The notes beneath the pieces are model-generated. The model was not told the DNA's origin. It made no database searches and worked only from the letters and a program-made list of their open reading frames with translations. A DNA stretch of 64,000 nucleotides from Streptomyces tardus (GTDB lineage: Bacteria; Actinomycetota; Actinomycetes; Streptomycetales; Streptomycetaceae), in NCBI RefSeq assembly GCF_018101125.2, contig NZ_JAELVF020000001.1, positions 2,399,234 through 2,463,233 of the forward strand, given 5' to 3'. This document shows positions 33,393 through 42,584 of this stretch, one piece after another (positions within the stretch are counted from its first letter, which is position 1; every line of letters starts with the position of its first letter). Made by a program: the position numbers and the translations under genes.

Positions 33393-36300
33393 TCACCAGC
33401 CGGAGGCGGTGTAGACGACCGAGTGCACCCGCGGCGGGCCGTACGCCAGCTCGGCGAGGAGCGAGATCGGGCCTTCCTCGGGATCGATCAGCTTGATGCC
33501 GCGAGCGGTGTACGAGCGCATCAGCTCCGGGGTGACCATGCCGCCGTTGGTCTCTGCCGAGGCCCACGGGCCCCAGTGGACGGTCAGTCCGCGCCGCTCC
33601 TCGGTCGACCAGCGGCGGCCGAGCTCCTCCAACGCGTCGTTGGCGGCGGCGTAGTCGCTCTGCCCCCGGTTGCCGAGGGCGGCGGCTATGGAGCCGAAGA
33701 GCACGGCGAAGCGCGGGCCGTTGGGCAGCGAACCCACCGCGTCCAGCAGCGAGTTGGCGCCGGAGACCTTGGTGGCGAAGACCCGGTGGAAGGAGTCCGC
33801 GGACTTCTCCGCTATCAGCTTGTCCTCGATGATCCCGGCGGCGTACACCAGCCCGTCCAGTCGGCCGTGCTCGGTGTGCACGTCCTTGACCACCGCCTGC
33901 ACGGCCTCGGTGTCGGTGACGTCCACCCGGTGGTAGCGCACCTCGCTGCCCAGCTCGCGCAGCGCGGCGAGAGTGCCTCGCACCTCGCGCTCGGCGAGCG
34001 TGGCCGAGACCGCGCGCTCGATCTGGGCGGGCGACTTCATCCCGCTCGCGATGAACGCCTTGCGCAGCGCGGCCGAGTCGGTGGCGGACGCGGTGGCCGG
34101 GTCCTCCTGCGCGGACGGCTCCGGCGTACGGCCGATCAACTCGATCCGGCAGCGACTGGCGGCGGCGACCGTACGGGCGAAGCGGGCGGTGATGCCGCGC
34201 GCACCCCCGACCAGCAGTACGACGGCGTCCCGGTCCAGCCCGATCGCGGTGGCCTCCGCGGCCCCCTCGCCGGCCGGTCCCGCACCGGTCGAGCCGAGCG
34301 TGCCGAGGTCGGTGTGGCGCAGCCGCAGCGCGCGGCGGCCACCACCGTCGACGAGCACGACGGGTTCGCGTTCGGTGCTGCCCAGCTCGGCGACGAGACG
34401 CTCGGCAACCAGGGCCGGGGTGTCCTCGGTGCCCAACTCCAGCACGGTGGCGTGCAGTTCCTCGTACTCCCGGGCGACGCTGCGGAAGAACCCGCGCAGA
34501 CCGCTCGCCGAGCCGTGCTCCCGCCGCTCGGCGGCCAGCAGCCGTTTCGGACCGCCGTCCAGCACCGCCTTGAAGAGCGGGAACGCGCCCGGCAGGACGG
34601 GCTCGTCCTCCTCCAGCGCGTCCAGGTGGATGACGGCGTCTGCCACCTGGACGGGCGCCTGCCCGGTTGGCAGCAGCTCCGGTACGGCGCCGGCGGCGCG
34701 CAGCTGCTCGGCGAGCACCTCGGCCAACTCCCCGCCGCCCAGCACCTGAACGGTGCTCCCCGCGGCCAACAGCTGTGTCACCGGGCCCAGTTCGTCCTCC
34801 ACGAACTCCAGCCGCTGCGGCGGCACCACGTGCTTCTCGCCGCTCTGCTCCGTGACGCCGCCGGTCAACGCGCCTTCCTGGCCCGGGGTGTTGCCGCCGA
34901 GTGCCTGGGTGAGGAGTTGGGCGAGGGTGGTGGCGGTGCGTGCGGTGGTGAGGTGTTCGGCGTCGGTGGTGTCGGTGGGGAGGCCGAGTCGGGTGGCGAG
35001 TTCGCCGGCGATTTCGGCTCGTTTGATGGAGTCGACGCTGAGGTCTGCTTCGAGGTCGAGGTCGGGTTCGATCATCTCGGCGGGGTAGCCGGTGCGTTCC
35101 GCGACGACTTCGAGCACCGCGGCCAGTACGGCCGCGCCGTCCAGCGCCGGAGCGGCGGCGGCGGCGGCGGGAGCTGCCGGCAGGGCCGGAGGCTGCGCGG
35201 GGTGCGCCGCGGGGGCGGTGGCTGCTTCCGCGGCCGGCACGTACGCGCCGGCCGCCGGCACGTAGGACGGCGCCGATGCTGCCCGCGCGGGCAGCTCGGT
35301 CGCGCCCAGGTAGCCGAGCAGCACATCGCGCTGGGCGGCCACCATCTCCCGGCTGCTGCGCAGGAATTCGGCGATCAGCGCATCGGCCGCGCCCGCCGGC
35401 TGCGGAACTCCGGCACTGTGGATCTGGTTCTCGGACACGATGAGCTCCCTGATCTGGCGGGCGGGGTGCAGCGCGCCCGGCTGCACGGTGCCGTCGGCGC
35501 GACGTACGAGGTGGCCGTCCACGGTCCAACCGGGACGCACCGTCTCCGGCGCCTTCTCCGCATCGACCGAGGCCCGTCCCTGGAAGAGTCGCGCGGTGCG
35601 GATCTCCGCGCCCGCCACGGCCAGTTGGGCCAGCGCGGCGAGGAAGCCGGTCAGTCCGGTCGCGCGCCGGCCCTCCAGCGACACCACCCGGTGCGGGCGG
35701 TCACCGAGCACGTCGCCGACCAGCCTGGTCAGCACCCGGCCGGGCCCGACCTCGAGGAAGACCCGAGCGCCTGCCTCGTACATGGCCTCGATCTGCTCGG
35801 TGAACCGCACCGGCGCACCGATCTGCTCGCCGAGCTCCGCCCGTACGCCCTCCGCGCTCAGCTGGTACGGGCGCGCGGTGCGGTTCGCGTACACCGGCAC
35901 CTCGGGCGGATGCACCGGGTACTCCTCCAGCCGCTGCCGGAAGGTCCGGCCGGCACCGGAGACCAGCTTGCTGTGGAAGGCGCAGGCGACCTGGAGCCGC
36001 TTCCCGGCGTGGCCGGCCTCCTTCAGCCGCTCCACCGCCTGGACGACCGCGTCCGTCGGACCGGAAATCACTGTCTGGCGCGGCGAGTTGCGGTTTGCGG
36101 CCACCACCTGCTCCGCGAGGCCGGCGGTGCGCAGCACGTCCTCGACCTGCTCGGCGGTCCCGTTGACCGCGGCCATCGTGCCCGCGTCGCCGTCCCGCAC
36201 CTCGTCCAGGATCGCGTTGGCGCGGGCGGCGCTGGCCTCCAGCACGTCCTCGGGTGCCAGCGCTCCGGCCACGCCCAGCGCGACCAGCTCGCCGTAGCTG

Positions 36301-39300
36301 TGTCCGGCCGTCATCGCGGGCCTGACGCCGACCCCGGCGAGCAGCTCCGCGGCGGCCAACTCAACCATTCCCAGGGCGGGTTGGGCCACCGTGGTGTCGG
36401 TGATCCGGGCGAGCTGCGCGTCACCTGCCTCCTTGTCGAAGGCGGCCGGCGGGTAGAGCGCGTCGATCCATCGCTCGCCCAGCTGCAGATAGCGATGCAA
36501 CTCGGGGAAGGCGACGAGAAGTTCGGCGAGCATCCCGGGCTTCTGGCTGCCCTGGCCGGGGAAGAGAAACGCCAACTTGCCTGCTCCGGCGCTCAGTTCG
36601 ATGTCCGCCGGGGCTGCGGTGCCGTCCGATCCGGTGGTCCCGGCGTCCGCCGCGTACAGGTGCTCCTTGGGTGCGTGCTCGCCCTCGGCCGCCCGGCGCA
36701 GCAGCTCCGGCAGGGCTGCCAGGCTGGGCGCCAGCAGCGCGATGCGCACCGGCTCGCCGCGCGAGGCTGCACGGTCGCTGCGCCGGCTCGCCGCACGGGC
36801 GAAGTCCCGCAGCTCGAAGGCGGATCGGTCGCCGCCCTTGCGGGTCACGAGGTCCAGCAGCCCGCGCGCCGCCCGGCGGGCCGCCTCGGCGTCCCGACCG
36901 CGGAAGGTCAGCAGCTCCACCGGCCAGCTGTCCCGGGAGTGGGCGCTCGGGGCCTGCCGGTAACCGCGCAGCACGGCATGGAAGTTCGTACCGCCGAAGC
37001 CGAACGCACTGACGCCCGCGACGCGTTGGTCCGGCTCGGCCACCCACGGGGTGGCCTCGCGATGGAAGACGAAGGGGCTGGACTGCGCGTCCCAGGCCGC
37101 GTTCGGGCGGCTCAGATGCAGAGTCGGGGGCTTGACGCCGTGGTAGAGCGCCAGGGTCGTCTTGATCAGCCCGGCGAGGCCCGCGGCGCACTTGGTGTGG
37201 CCTATCTGGGACTTCACCGAGCCCACCGAGCAACTGCCCGGCGCCGCGCCCTCTTCGAGGAACATCTCGGTCAGGGTGCCCAGCTCGGTGCGGTCGCCGA
37301 CGACCGTGCCGGTGCCGTGCGCCTCCACCAGGCCCACCTCGCGCGGCGATACGCCCGCGTTGCGGTACGCCCGGGTCAGCGCGGAACGCTGCCCCTCGGG
37401 CCGGGGCGCGGTCAGGCCGAGCGCCCGTCCGTCGCTCGCGCTGCCGACGCCGTCGACCACCGCGTAGATACGGTCGCCGTCCCGCTCGGCGTCCTCCAGC
37501 CGCTTCAGCGCGACGCAGCCGACTCCCTCGCCGAGGGCGATTCCGTCGGCGCTCTCGTCGAACGTGGCCGACCGCCCCGAGGGGGAGAGCGCGTGCACGG
37601 AGGAGAAGAGGAGGAAGTCGTTGATGCCGTTGTGCAGGTCGGCGCCGCCGCAGAGCACCAGGTCACTGGTGCCGCCGGTCAGCTCCTTGCAGGCCACGTC
37701 CAGCGCGGTCAGCGAGGAGGCGCAGGCGGCGTCGACGGTGTAGTTGGTGCCGCCGAGGTTGAGCCGGTTGGCGATCCGGCCGGCGATGACGTTGGCCAGG
37801 ACGCCGGGGAAGGAGTCCTCGGTCAGCCGCGGCAGCTGCTCCTCCAGTTCGGGCGGCAACTCGCCGATGTAGGACGGCAGTACGGTGCGCAGCACGCTGG
37901 CGTTGGACAGATCGCTGCCCGCCTCCGCCCCGAAGACGACGGAGGTGCGGCGGTGGTCGGTGTCGGCGCCCTCGTACCCGGCGTCGACCAGCGCCCGGCG
38001 CGCCGCCTCCAGCGCGAGCAGCTGCACCGGCTCGATGCTGCCGAGCGAGGCGGGCGGAATCCCGTAGCTCAGCGGGTCGAACGGGATCTCGGGCAGGAAG
38101 CCGCCCCAGCGCGAGGGCGTGCGGTCGCCGTCGCCGTCCGGGTCGTAGTAGAGGCCCGAGTCCCAGCGGCTGGCCGGGACCTCGGTGACCGAGTCCCTGC
38201 CGGACAGCACGTTGGCCCAGAACTCCGCCAGATCGGCTGCGCCGGGGAACATTCCCGCCATGCCGACGATCGCCACCCGCAGCGGCTTCGGAGCCGGCTC
38301 CTCGGCCTCCGGGGCGATGCCCCACGCGGCGCGCAGCTCCGCCCCGCGGGCGTGCAGCCACTCGGCCGCGCCGGCGCCCACCGAACGGTGCAGCGCGGCG
38401 ATGGTGGTGACGCTCTCGCGGAGCACCACCACCTCGCCGGCCATGAACATGCCCTCGTCGACCTGGCGCTGCTCGTCCACCGGACGCAGCTCGGCGCCGA
38501 CGCGCTCGATGCCCTTGCTGGCCAGCCGCAGCCGGCCCACGTTGAACTTCTCCAGCCGCTCCCAGATGTCGCGCTCCGGTACGCCCTGCGCGCGCAACTC
38601 CTCGCGCAGCGCGGCGAAGTCGGCCGTGAAGGCGGAGTGGGCGCAGCGGGTGGCATGGCCGGGCGCGGTCTCCAGCAGGTCGGTGCGCTCGGCGGCACGG
38701 ATCTGGTCCTGAAAGGGCCGCAGGATCGCGCCGGCGCCGACCGCCTCCTCGGTGAAGAGGTAGCCGGTGCCCATCAGCATCCCCACGGCCGCACCGGCCC
38801 CGGTCAGCGGGCCGGCGAGGGCGGCGACCATCGCGGCGGAGCGTTCGTCGTGCACTCCGCCGGCGAACAGCACCGTCAACTCACCTGCCACCCGGGGCGA
38901 CTTGGCGACGAACTCGCGCAGGATCGACACCTGCGCCTCCCACAGCGGGAAGCTGTGCCGCGGGCCCACGTGTCCGCCGCACTCGGCGCCCTCGAAGATG
39001 AACCTGCGCGCTCCGGCCGCCAGGAACTGCTTCAGCAGGCCGGGCGAGGGCACATGGAGGAAGGTCGCGATGCCCTCCGCCTCCAGCGCCGCGGCCTGTG
39101 CGGGCCGCCCGCCGGCGATGATCGCGTGCGTGGGGCGCATCTCCCGCACGACGTCGAGCTGGGCGGTGCGGATCTCCTCGTCCGCGAAGCCCAGTACGCC
39201 GACGCCCCAAGGGGCCCCGGCGAGCGCGGACTTGGTGCGTTCCAGCACCGAACGGGTCTGCTCCCCGTTGGAGAGCGCCAGTGCGATGAACGGCAGCGCC

Positions 39301-40319
39301 CCCTCGGCGGCGACCGCCGCGGCGAACTCGGGCTGGTCGCTCACTCGTGTCATCGGGCCCTGGGCCAGGGGGAGTTCGGTGCCCAGTGCGCGGGCGCCGG
39401 GCGAGTCCGCGCCGAGTGCGGTGGCGACGGTGGAGGCGTCGGTGGCGGCGTAGCGCTCGACCGCGCCGCGCAGCGCGCGCACCACTTCGCTCACGGAGCC
39501 CCAGCGCTCGGCGAAGGAGGCGGCCATATAGGCGTCCTCGCCCACCGGCGGGAACTGCTCGGAGAGCCGGTCCGCGCCGATCAGCGACAGGAACTCGGCC
39601 TCATCGGCAGGGAGTTCGGGGGCGTCCGGACCGCGGCGCAGCAGTACCCGCTGACCGTGGTGGACGACCGTCTCCGAACCGTCCAGACCTGCCAGCACAT
39701 CGGCGAACTCGGCCGGCAGCTCCGCCTCGTCCAGGAGTGCGAGCTGGGTGTCCACCACGACACCGGCGGCCCCACCCGCGAGGGCGGCAGCCGCCGTGTG
39801 CGGGCCGATGCCGCCCCAGGCCCAGACGGGCGTCTCGCGGCCCTGCGCCCGCAGCGCCCCCAGCACCTGCTGGAGGAGTACGAACGTGCTCAACTCGCCT
39901 GCCGCGCCGCCGCATTCGGCGCCGCGCACCAACAGCCCGTACGCTCCGCTCGCAGCAGCTTCGAGTGCCCCGGGCAACCCGGTGACCTCGACCAGCACGG
40001 TCCGGCCCGCGAAGTCGGCGGGCCTGCGTCCGGGGTCGGCGAGCAGCACGGTGTCGACCTGCTCCGGCAGCGCCTCACCGGTGAGCGGGCAGCCCGGCCG
40101 GATGCGGACCGCGAACGGCCTGGTGGACCAACGGGCCGTGCGTTCAAGGATGTTGAGGGCGTCGCGTGCGCTTGTGTGCGGAAGCTCCAGTACGCCGGTT
40201 GCGCCCGCGCGTGCGGCGGCGACCGCGAGACGCGGTGCCGGCCGGTGCGCCGGATTGACGGCGATCACCGTGCTGGGTGCCGAGGGCACCTCGGACGCGC
40301 CGGAATCCAGTATCGGCAT
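33393..40319 (-). CDS. iterative type I synthase, NPD-NPD-KS-AT-ACP-KR
   Basis: A 2,308-aa megasynthase, first gene of the operon. Domains: a degenerate nitronate-monooxygenase-like (NPD, PfaD-type enoyl reductase) barrel about 20-240; a full NPD barrel about 310-600 with GAECGGHVG; ketosynthase about 681-1118 (Cys866, His1001, His1041); acyltransferase about 1247-1570 (GQGSQ 1255-1259, Ser1341 in GHSYGE, His1449); an Ala/Pro linker; ACP about 1728-1808 (Ser1764 in SVDSIKR); and ketoreductase about 2030-2250 (GGARGIT at 2038, Ser2210, Tyr2223, Asn2227). With the DH of the second synthase this gives ketoreduction, dehydration and enoyl reduction, so a largely reduced or polyene chain. ATG 40319 has GGGAG eight bases upstream. 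The ACP-coding stretch has a different codon style from its surroundings (see findings). Confidence 0.95.
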   Translation of the reverse strand: MPILDSGASEVPSAPSTVIAVNPAHRPAPRLAVAAARAGATGVLELPHTSARDALNILERTARWSTRPFAVRIRPGCPLTGEALPEQVDTVLLADPGRRPADFAGRTVLVEVTGLPGALEAAASGAYGLLVRGAECGGAAGELSTFVLLQQVLGALRAQGRETPVWAWGGIGPHTAAAALAGGAAGVVVDTQLALLDEAELPAEFADVLAGLDGSETVVHHGQRVLLRRGPDAPELPADEAEFLSLIGADRLSEQFPPVGEDAYMAASFAERWGSVSEVVRALRGAVERYAATDASTVATALGADSPGARALGTELPLAQGPMTRVSDQPEFAAAVAAEGALPFIALALSNGEQTRSVLERTKSALAGAPWGVGVLGFADEEIRTAQLDVVREMRPTHAIIAGGRPAQAAALEAEGIATFLHVPSPGLLKQFLAAGARRFIFEGAECGGHVGPRHSFPLWEAQVSILREFVAKSPRVAGELTVLFAGGVHDERSAAMVAALAGPLTGAGAAVGMLMGTGYLFTEEAVGAGAILRPFQDQIRAAERTDLLETAPGHATRCAHSAFTADFAALREELRAQGVPERDIWERLEKFNVGRLRLASKGIERVGAELRPVDEQRQVDEGMFMAGEVVVLRESVTTIAALHRSVGAGAAEWLHARGAELRAAWGIAPEAEEPAPKPLRVAIVGMAGMFPGAADLAEFWANVLSGRDSVTEVPASRWDSGLYYDPDGDGDRTPSRWGGFLPEIPFDPLSYGIPPASLGSIEPVQLLALEAARRALVDAGYEGADTDHRRTSVVFGAEAGSDLSNASVLRTVLPSYIGELPPELEEQLPRLTEDSFPGVLANVIAGRIANRLNLGGTNYTVDAACASSLTALDVACKELTGGTSDLVLCGGADLHNGINDFLLFSSVHALSPSGRSATFDESADGIALGEGVGCVALKRLEDAERDGDRIYAVVDGVGSASDGRALGLTAPRPEGQRSALTRAYRNAGVSPREVGLVEAHGTGTVVGDRTELGTLTEMFLEEGAAPGSCSVGSVKSQIGHTKCAAGLAGLIKTTLALYHGVKPPTLHLSRPNAAWDAQSSPFVFHREATPWVAEPDQRVAGVSAFGFGGTNFHAVLRGYRQAPSAHSRDSWPVELLTFRGRDAEAARRAARGLLDLVTRKGGDRSAFELRDFARAASRRSDRAASRGEPVRIALLAPSLAALPELLRRAAEGEHAPKEHLYAADAGTTGSDGTAAPADIELSAGAGKLAFLFPGQGSQKPGMLAELLVAFPELHRYLQLGERWIDALYPPAAFDKEAGDAQLARITDTTVAQPALGMVELAAAELLAGVGVRPAMTAGHSYGELVALGVAGALAPEDVLEASAARANAILDEVRDGDAGTMAAVNGTAEQVEDVLRTAGLAEQVVAANRNSPRQTVISGPTDAVVQAVERLKEAGHAGKRLQVACAFHSKLVSGAGRTFRQRLEEYPVHPPEVPVYANRTARPYQLSAEGVRAELGEQIGAPVRFTEQIEAMYEAGARVFLEVGPGRVLTRLVGDVLGDRPHRVVSLEGRRATGLTGFLAALAQLAVAGAEIRTARLFQGRASVDAEKAPETVRPGWTVDGHLVRRADGTVQPGALHPARQIRELIVSENQIHSAGVPQPAGAADALIAEFLRSSREMVAAQRDVLLGYLGATELPARAASAPSYVPAAGAYVPAAEAATAPAAHPAQPPALPAAPAAAAAAPALDGAAVLAAVLEVVAERTGYPAEMIEPDLDLEADLSVDSIKRAEIAGELATRLGLPTDTTDAEHLTTARTATTLAQLLTQALGGNTPGQEGALTGGVTEQSGEKHVVPPQRLEFVEDELGPVTQLLAAGSTVQVLGGGELAEVLAEQLRAAGAVPELLPTGQAPVQVADAVIHLDALEEDEPVLPGAFPLFKAVLDGGPKRLLAAERREHGSASGLRGFFRSVAREYEELHATVLELGTEDTPALVAERLVAELGSTEREPVVLVDGGGRRALRLRHTDLGTLGSTGAGPAGEGAAEATAIGLDRDAVVLLVGGARGITARFARTVAAASRCRIELIGRTPEPSAQEDPATASATDSAALRKAFIASGMKSPAQIERAVSATLAEREVRGTLAALRELGSEVRYHRVDVTDTEAVQAVVKDVHTEHGRLDGLVYAAGIIEDKLIAEKSADSFHRVFATKVSGANSLLDAVGSLPNGPRFAVLFGSIAAALGNRGQSDYAAANDALEELGRRWSTEERRGLTVHWGPWASAETNGGMVTPELMRSYTARGIKLIDPEEGPISLLAELAYGPPRVHSVVYTASGW

Positions 40320-41298
40320 GTGAGCTTCTCCCGCCTGCGCGCGCAACTGGTCAGTGACTCTGTGCAGTAGATGCGCGGAACACCGTCGCGGTCAACTTGT
40401 CAGTAGTTCGCTTCTGTTAACGCCTCGTTCGCGTGGTAAACACAAGGAGATCGGGGCCTGTTGACGTGATCACGCCCCTAGCTGGTCCTTTTCCACGCGT
40501 GCCATCTGCATGCAACGGCCAAGATATGACTCCGTCACGGGCGCGACATCTGAACGGACCACCGACGTTCGGAAATGTGAGCGAAGTCACCGTCGAGCAA
40601 AGCAACCCTCCGCGGTCGTTTCTCGGGCAACCGCTATGAAGACTCCATACCAGGTCAGTAGGGCAGATCCGGCCCCTTGGCGGAAGCAGGATCCCGCATA
40701 GCGGACGCGCGATTCCCGCACTCTGCGGAGAATTACGGACAGTTCCTGAATCGTGGAACAGGCGCGTGTTGTCCTGTTTTGCTGGGGTGGGTGCATGCAG
40801 GGGATTCGAACCGGATGTTTGCCACCGGTTGCTCGGCGACCGCGGCCGTTCCGAGCGGTGGTCGATTCCGGCCACGCCTTCGGGCGGCCTTCCGGAGTTC
40901 GCCCGATTCCCATTTTGTTAAAGGCTGAACGACGGCTGCGAGCCGTCGGCGAGGCTGCCCGCGCCCCGAGGTGCGCACCGCCCGCCGGCGCCCCGGCGCC
41001 CACTCGTGTCGCCCCCCTTGTCGTCCCGGGGCTGCCCGTTGTCGGCCGGTGTCGCCCCGTGAAGTCCCGGGGGCGATCCGGGGTCGACTCGTACCGACTC
41101 GGTCTCGTGCCCGGCCACCCTGTCTCGAACCGTGTCGGGCCGGGGCGCCAACCGACCGCGTGCAGCACGCATTCCGGCCGCTGCCCGCACCCGGCGCTGC
41201 CCGGGACGACGACCGGGGCAGCGCCGGGTGCGGCGGCGCGCGACCCGCGGCGCGGCGCGTGGCGGCGCGGCGCGTGGCGATGTGGCCGACGGCGGGGG
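40320..41298. other. 0.98-kb intergenic region upstream of the synthase operon
   Basis: No convincing gene on either strand. Part of it (about 40380-40930) is clearly less GC-rich than the window average, with GTTAAC, TAAACAC and TTGTTAAAGG-type sequence, in keeping with a promoter and long leader for the minus-strand synthase operon. The half nearer 41298 is repetitive GC-rich sequence (GGCGCGGCGCGTGGCGGC near 41250). A pathway regulator would be expected nearby but none is present here. Confidence 0.55.
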
Positions 41299-42468
41299 TC
41301 AGCCGGCCGGGGAGGAAGCGGGGTCGCCGGTGCCCTCGCACTCCGCCGCGAGCCGCGCGACCTCCGCCATCACCTCCAGCACGCCGGGGCGCGGGGCCGG
41401 GGACAGGTGCCGGTACTCGGTGCGCATCGTCACCACCAGCCGTTCGGGCAGGCCGAGTTCGGGGTGGCGGCGCTCGGCGATCACTCGCCGCGCCGCCTCC
41501 AGTGCCGGTACGCCGCGTGCGTGGAACTCCTCGGCCCGCTCCCGCAGATGGTGCAGATAGTCCAGATGTGCCCGCACGCCGGAGCGCCCCAGGATCGGGC
41601 CGTGGCCCGGCACGATCGTCTCCGCCCCGGTCGCCAGAATCCGTTCGCACACCGCGCTCACCGCGCTGAGCGGGCCCGCCCAGTGCACCGCGTGGTCGCC
41701 CGGCTGGGCGGGGGTGGAACCGAAGACCACGTCGCCCGCGAACACCGTGCTCCGGTCCGGCAGATGGACGAAGAGGTCGCCGGTCGTGTGCGCCGGAGGC
41801 AGGCCCACGACCCGTACCGGCCGACCGCCCACGCTCAGCTCCAGCTCGCCCCGGAAGAGCAGCGTCGGCCGCACCCGTTCGGTGTCCGCCCAGTCGAAGG
41901 CGCCGAAGTGCCGCCGCATATAGCTGCTCAGCAGCGCCTCCGCCCGCCGGTCGGCGGCGGCTTCGGGCGCGTACGGCGCGTACGGCGCTTCGGCCGCGTC
42001 CGTCGTGACCGGCCGGGCCGGCTCGACGCCGGCGGACCGCGGGGGCGTGGGTCGCGGGGGCGTGGAGTGCACGGGTCGTGACGGCGGGGAGGGGGACGGC
42101 TGTTCGGGGACCGTGCCCCGGACGAAGGCGTGCAGCATCCTCGGGTCGGGCTCCGCCTCGGCCTGCTCCAACGACTCCTTGGCGGCGATGACCTCGGCGT
42201 TCGGCACCACCCCCGCGCCCCAGAAGTGATCGCCGTTGCCGTGCGTCACCACCACCCGGTCGATCGCCACGCCCGGCGGCAGCAACTCCCTGCTGGCGGC
42301 GAGGAATCGGCCCGCAAGCCGTCGGTCGTACGGTGTGTCGATCCACAGCGCGGTGTCGTCCCCGACCACCAGTCCGCAGTTCGCCAGTCCCCACCCCCGC
42401 CGCCTCGGCAGCCAGACGTGGAGGCCCTCGGCCAGCTTCCGCAGGTGAGCGCCCGTATGAGGTGTCAT
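41299..42468 (-). CDS. metallo-beta-lactamase-fold hydrolase
   Basis: A 389-aa MBL-fold protein. The metal motif is THGNGDH (75-81), so the usual HxHxDH has Asn78 in place of the second His. Later metal ligands are visible as PAHTTGDL, FAGDVVFG and PGHGP. A Pro/Ala-rich insertion of about 60 residues (110-175) is unusual and probably a loop. MBL-fold enzymes hydrolyse thioesters, lactones, sulfates or nitrogenous esters; no substrate is fixed. It has the same strand as the PKS operon but lies nearly 1 kb away, so joint function is uncertain. It diverges from the FMN oxidase gene across 116 bp. Confidence 0.85.
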   Translation of the reverse strand: MTPHTGAHLRKLAEGLHVWLPRRRGWGLANCGLVVGDDTALWIDTPYDRRLAGRFLAASRELLPPGVAIDRVVVTHGNGDHFWGAGVVPNAEVIAAKESLEQAEAEPDPRMLHAFVRGTVPEQPSPSPPSRPVHSTPPRPTPPRSAGVEPARPVTTDAAEAPYAPYAPEAAADRRAEALLSSYMRRHFGAFDWADTERVRPTLLFRGELELSVGGRPVRVVGLPPAHTTGDLFVHLPDRSTVFAGDVVFGSTPAQPGDHAVHWAGPLSAVSAVCERILATGAETIVPGHGPILGRSGVRAHLDYLHHLRERAEEFHARGVPALEAARRVIAERRHPELGLPERLVVTMRTEYRHLSPAPRPGVLEVMAEVARLAAECEGTGDPASSPAG

Positions 42469-42584
42469 TGCGCCAGTATGTCGCGATGCGGGACAGCGTC
42501 GATGTCTTGCGGAGCGGTCGGAGGCCCGCGAGGCTGAGCCGCGTACCGCATCCGCCCCGTCCGCCCCACGGAGGTCCGCAAGCG

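Noticed and set aside
33423..40370. A 2,315-codon open frame on the plus strand opposite the first synthase
   Set aside because: It is the mirror of a GC-rich gene whose domains are clear on the minus strand; the plus-strand product has no recognisable domain and is Arg/His/Gly-rich.
40795..40815. tRNA T-arm-like GGTTCGAATCCCC on the minus strand, a possible tRNA 3' end or attachment site
   Set aside because: The bases around the TTCGAAT loop do not form the 5-bp T stem, and no acceptor, anticodon or D arm follows. No integrase gene or direct repeat supports an attachment site.
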